From contig NZ_OUNR01000022.1 of assembly GCF_900403705.1 (NCBI RefSeq), positions 62,001 through 126,000 of the forward strand: a stretch of DNA of 64,000 nucleotides. Direction: 5' to 3'. The notes under the pieces were generated by a model. It worked only from the letters and a program-made list of their open reading frames with translations, made no database searches and was not told the origin of the DNA. Source of the DNA: Nitrospira lenta. GTDB lineage: Bacteria > Nitrospirota > Nitrospiria > Nitrospirales > Nitrospiraceae. A program made the position numbers and the translations under genes. Below, piece by piece: positions 62,556-64,000 of the stretch; within the stretch, counting starts at the first letter, position 1, and each line of letters opens with the position of its first letter.

Positions 62556-62602
62556 CCTGAAAAGGCTGGTGTCGACAGTTCGATTCTGTCCCTCGGTACC
62601 AC
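62556..62602 (+). repeat. tRNA-Phe 3'-half duplicate (attR-like)
   Basis: 41 bases (62556-62596) identical to 47188-47228 of tRNA-Phe, then one mismatch and ACCAC, 46 of 47 in total. The sequence just upstream (62524-62547) still shows a degenerate D-arm-like AGCTC-7 nt-AGAGCA, so it may be a worn whole tRNA. The acceptor 5' strand and D-loop are changed, so it should not be functional. Confidence 0.85.
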
Positions 62603-62924
62603 TTCTCCTTCACTCACCTACTGAATTCCCACTTCCTCCGACCCGCTTACACAATCGCACTGCAACAGCTTTCAGTCAGACTCGCCCGATCTTTTTCCAC
62701 TCTGCCCCCTGGCTCTATTCCCGATTTATTTTCCCAGCCCAGCAATTTTTTTCTTGGCTATATCTTGACCCACAGAATAACGGATCAGCCTAGAACGGCT
62801 GATCGCCGATCCATTCAAACATAGTGGTGATGTATCAGGCTCAACGGTCAGGATAGGAGCAATGCGCCAGGAGACCATGCTATCAGCTCCATCTCACTCC
62901 GCCGTTGATCGGCAACCGGCCATA
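62603..62924. other. Non-coding gap between the island end and tolC
   Basis: 322 nt without a gene. It contains a GATCAGCC-TAGAAC-GGCTGATC hairpin (62783-62804), which could terminate the minus-strand TolC transcript that ends at 62925. Confidence 0.5.
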
Positions 62925-64000
62925 TCAGTTGATTCGATCAAGCTCTCCCATCGCGCGAGCCAAGTGCACACGGGAGGCATTTAAACGAAACAGCGCATCG
63001 ACGGCATTTTCTCGCGCACGAGAAACTGAAAATAAGGCATTGGTAACCTCAAGGCTGCTGTTTGATGTTAAAACGGCAAAGCGTTCTCGCGCGAGCAGTA
63101 ATTCCAGCAACGAGGCCTTGAGCCCTGCTTGTGCAATGACCAACTGGTCTTTGGCCCCCGCCATCGTGACCAGCGCTTCACGCACGTCCATTTTGACCTG
63201 AAGCGTCACACCCTGCATGCGAATCGACTCTTGCTCTAACTGGCTTCGAGCCTCTCTGATGCGGCCTTCCCGCTGACCGCCGTCGAAAATCGGAATCTGC
63301 AACAGCACCGCGACATTGTACGTGTCCAACGTATTGTGAACACGGTTCCCGATAAACCCATAATCCCCTTGGGCAACAAGCGCAGGAAGACGCTCTCCCA
63401 CCGTTGAGCTGAAGGCCAGGGCAGTAGACTTGATGCGCAGATTCTGAGCCTGCACCTCAGGACGCTGCGCGATAGCCACATCGATAGCCTCCTCCACCGA
63501 AGGGAAACGCTCCGCACTCAAGCGAAAGTCATCCGTGAGCTGAAGGGAAATATCCAGCGGAAGGCCCATCGCATTCAAGAGATTCAGCTTAGCGCGCTCG
63601 AAGTCAGATCGTGCAATCGAAAAATGCTGCCGCTCATTTTCCAGCTGGGACTCTAATCGCGCCGTATCCAGGCCCGTCCCCATTCCTCCGCCTTGCCGGC
63701 GTTTCACAAATGCCAAGAGATCAGTAAACGGCTGCTGGTTGGCCTCCCGCATCTTGATTGTCGCCTGCGCTTTCAGCGCTTCCATGTAGAACAACCCGAC
63801 GGTCGACATGGCATCGGCTTTAGCCCCTTCCGACTCAAATTCCGCCACCTTGAGCGCTTCCCGTGACGATCGCCATCGCTGAATCAAACTAAGGCTGAAT
63901 AGGTTTTGGGTATAGTTCACGCGACCGTCAAAAATACTAAACTCACTCGTTCGTACCGGCGCCAAACCCAAGGTGCCAAGAAACGTCGTCTGCTGACTCT
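62925..64000 (-). CDS. TolC-family outer-membrane efflux protein, 5' end outside the window
   Basis: The frame is open from the right window edge to a stop at 62925, 358 codons. Long amphipathic helices and the pseudo-repeated TolC pattern are visible: FSLSLIQRWRSSREALKVAE, RLESQLENERQHFSIARSDF and NLLNAMGLPLD in one half; VAVLLQIPIFDGGQREGRIR and LEVTNALFSVSRAREN in the other. It would form the outer-membrane channel of an RND or ABC exporter encoded beyond the window. The start codon is not visible. Confidence 0.88.
   Translation of the reverse strand, partial: SQQTTFLGTLGLAPVRTSEFSIFDGRVNYTQNLFSLSLIQRWRSSREALKVAEFESEGAKADAMSTVGLFYMEALKAQATIKMREANQQPFTDLLAFVKRRQGGGMGTGLDTARLESQLENERQHFSIARSDFERAKLNLLNAMGLPLDISLQLTDDFRLSAERFPSVEEAIDVAIAQRPEVQAQNLRIKSTALAFSSTVGERLPALVAQGDYGFIGNRVHNTLDTYNVAVLLQIPIFDGGQREGRIREARSQLEQESIRMQGVTLQVKMDVREALVTMAGAKDQLVIAQAGLKASLLELLLARERFAVLTSNSSLEVTNALFSVSRARENAVDALFRLNASRVHLARAMGELDRIN

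Noticed and set aside
62524-62601. A second functional tRNA-Phe gene
   Set aside because: The acceptor 5' strand no longer pairs with the 3' strand, the D-loop is changed and three extra bases disrupt the anticodon stem.
47234-62602. Intact integrative element with integrase
   Set aside because: No integrase, transposase, recombination directionality factor or replication gene was found between the tRNA-Phe repeats.
1-64000. CRISPR arrays, rRNA genes, insertion sequences
   Set aside because: No regularly spaced repeats, no rRNA signature and no transposase-like product were seen on either strand.

Overview
The window is a GC-rich bacterial chromosome segment. Its gene set and protein style fit the phylum Nitrospirota, most likely Nitrospira or a close relative: uppS-cdsA-dxr-rseP-proS, TldD/PmbA, an HD-GYP protein with an upstream HEAT protein, a Tlc-type nucleotide transporter, and many small conserved hypothetical proteins. 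This assignment is an inference from protein content, because no rRNA gene is present.

Layout. 1-3.9 kb (minus strand): an unknown protein cut by the window edge, a periplasmic PEBP protein and the translationally coupled tldD-pmbA pair. 4.0-10.2 kb (plus): a housekeeping envelope and isoprenoid cluster, uppS-cdsA-dxr-rseP-proS, behind a good sigma70-type promoter. 10.3-14 kb: a GAF-fused PilB/GspE ATPase and an MltC-like lytic transglycosylase. 14.1-17.6 kb: two PilZ proteins, divergent from an orphan MotAB/ZorAB-like stator pair, with a perfect 13-bp inverted repeat between them. 17.6-24.5 kb: a cold-adaptation-like cluster with a DEAD-box RNA helicase, two paralogous acyl desaturases, an RRM protein, two paralogues of an unknown 112-113 aa protein and several very small genes. 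24.5-33 kb: methyltransferases, small stress proteins, DUF3422, a ProA-like dehydrogenase that lacks the catalytic Cys, a Tlc-type transporter and threonine aldolase. 33.3-38 kb: a nucleotidyltransferase, gnd-zwf, thioredoxin and an SGNH esterase. 38-45 kb: HEAT/HD-GYP, OmpH/Skp, a radical SAM protein with a rhodanese, and serS followed directly by tRNA-Ser(UGA). 45-47.2 kb: small genes, tRNA-Ser(GCU), an FKBP isomerase and tRNA-Phe(GAA).

The segment 47.2-62.6 kb looks like a genomic island. The 3' half of tRNA-Phe at 47158-47233 is repeated at 62556-62602 (41 identical bases, 46 of 47 overall). The 15.4 kb between the copies differs in character from the rest: envelope and secreted proteins (three beta-barrels, five lipoproteins, DUF4403, a TPR protein), an arylsulfatase with a separate formylglycine-generating enzyme, and an unusual density of broken genes (a truncated second sulfatase, a doubly frameshifted gene, a split Slp-like gene and a C-terminally cut membrane protein). 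No integrase is visible. Beyond it a TolC-family gene runs off the right edge.

How the parts may work together. The island looks like a cell-surface module in which the sulfatase is activated by its neighbouring FGE and exported among paralogous outer-membrane lipoprotein/barrel sets. PilZ, HD-GYP and the stator pair hint at c-di-GMP-controlled envelope machinery, but no flagellar or known Zorya effector genes are present. Many starts differ from the longest open frame because a Shine-Dalgarno sequence or promoter fixes them. These choices are stated per gene.
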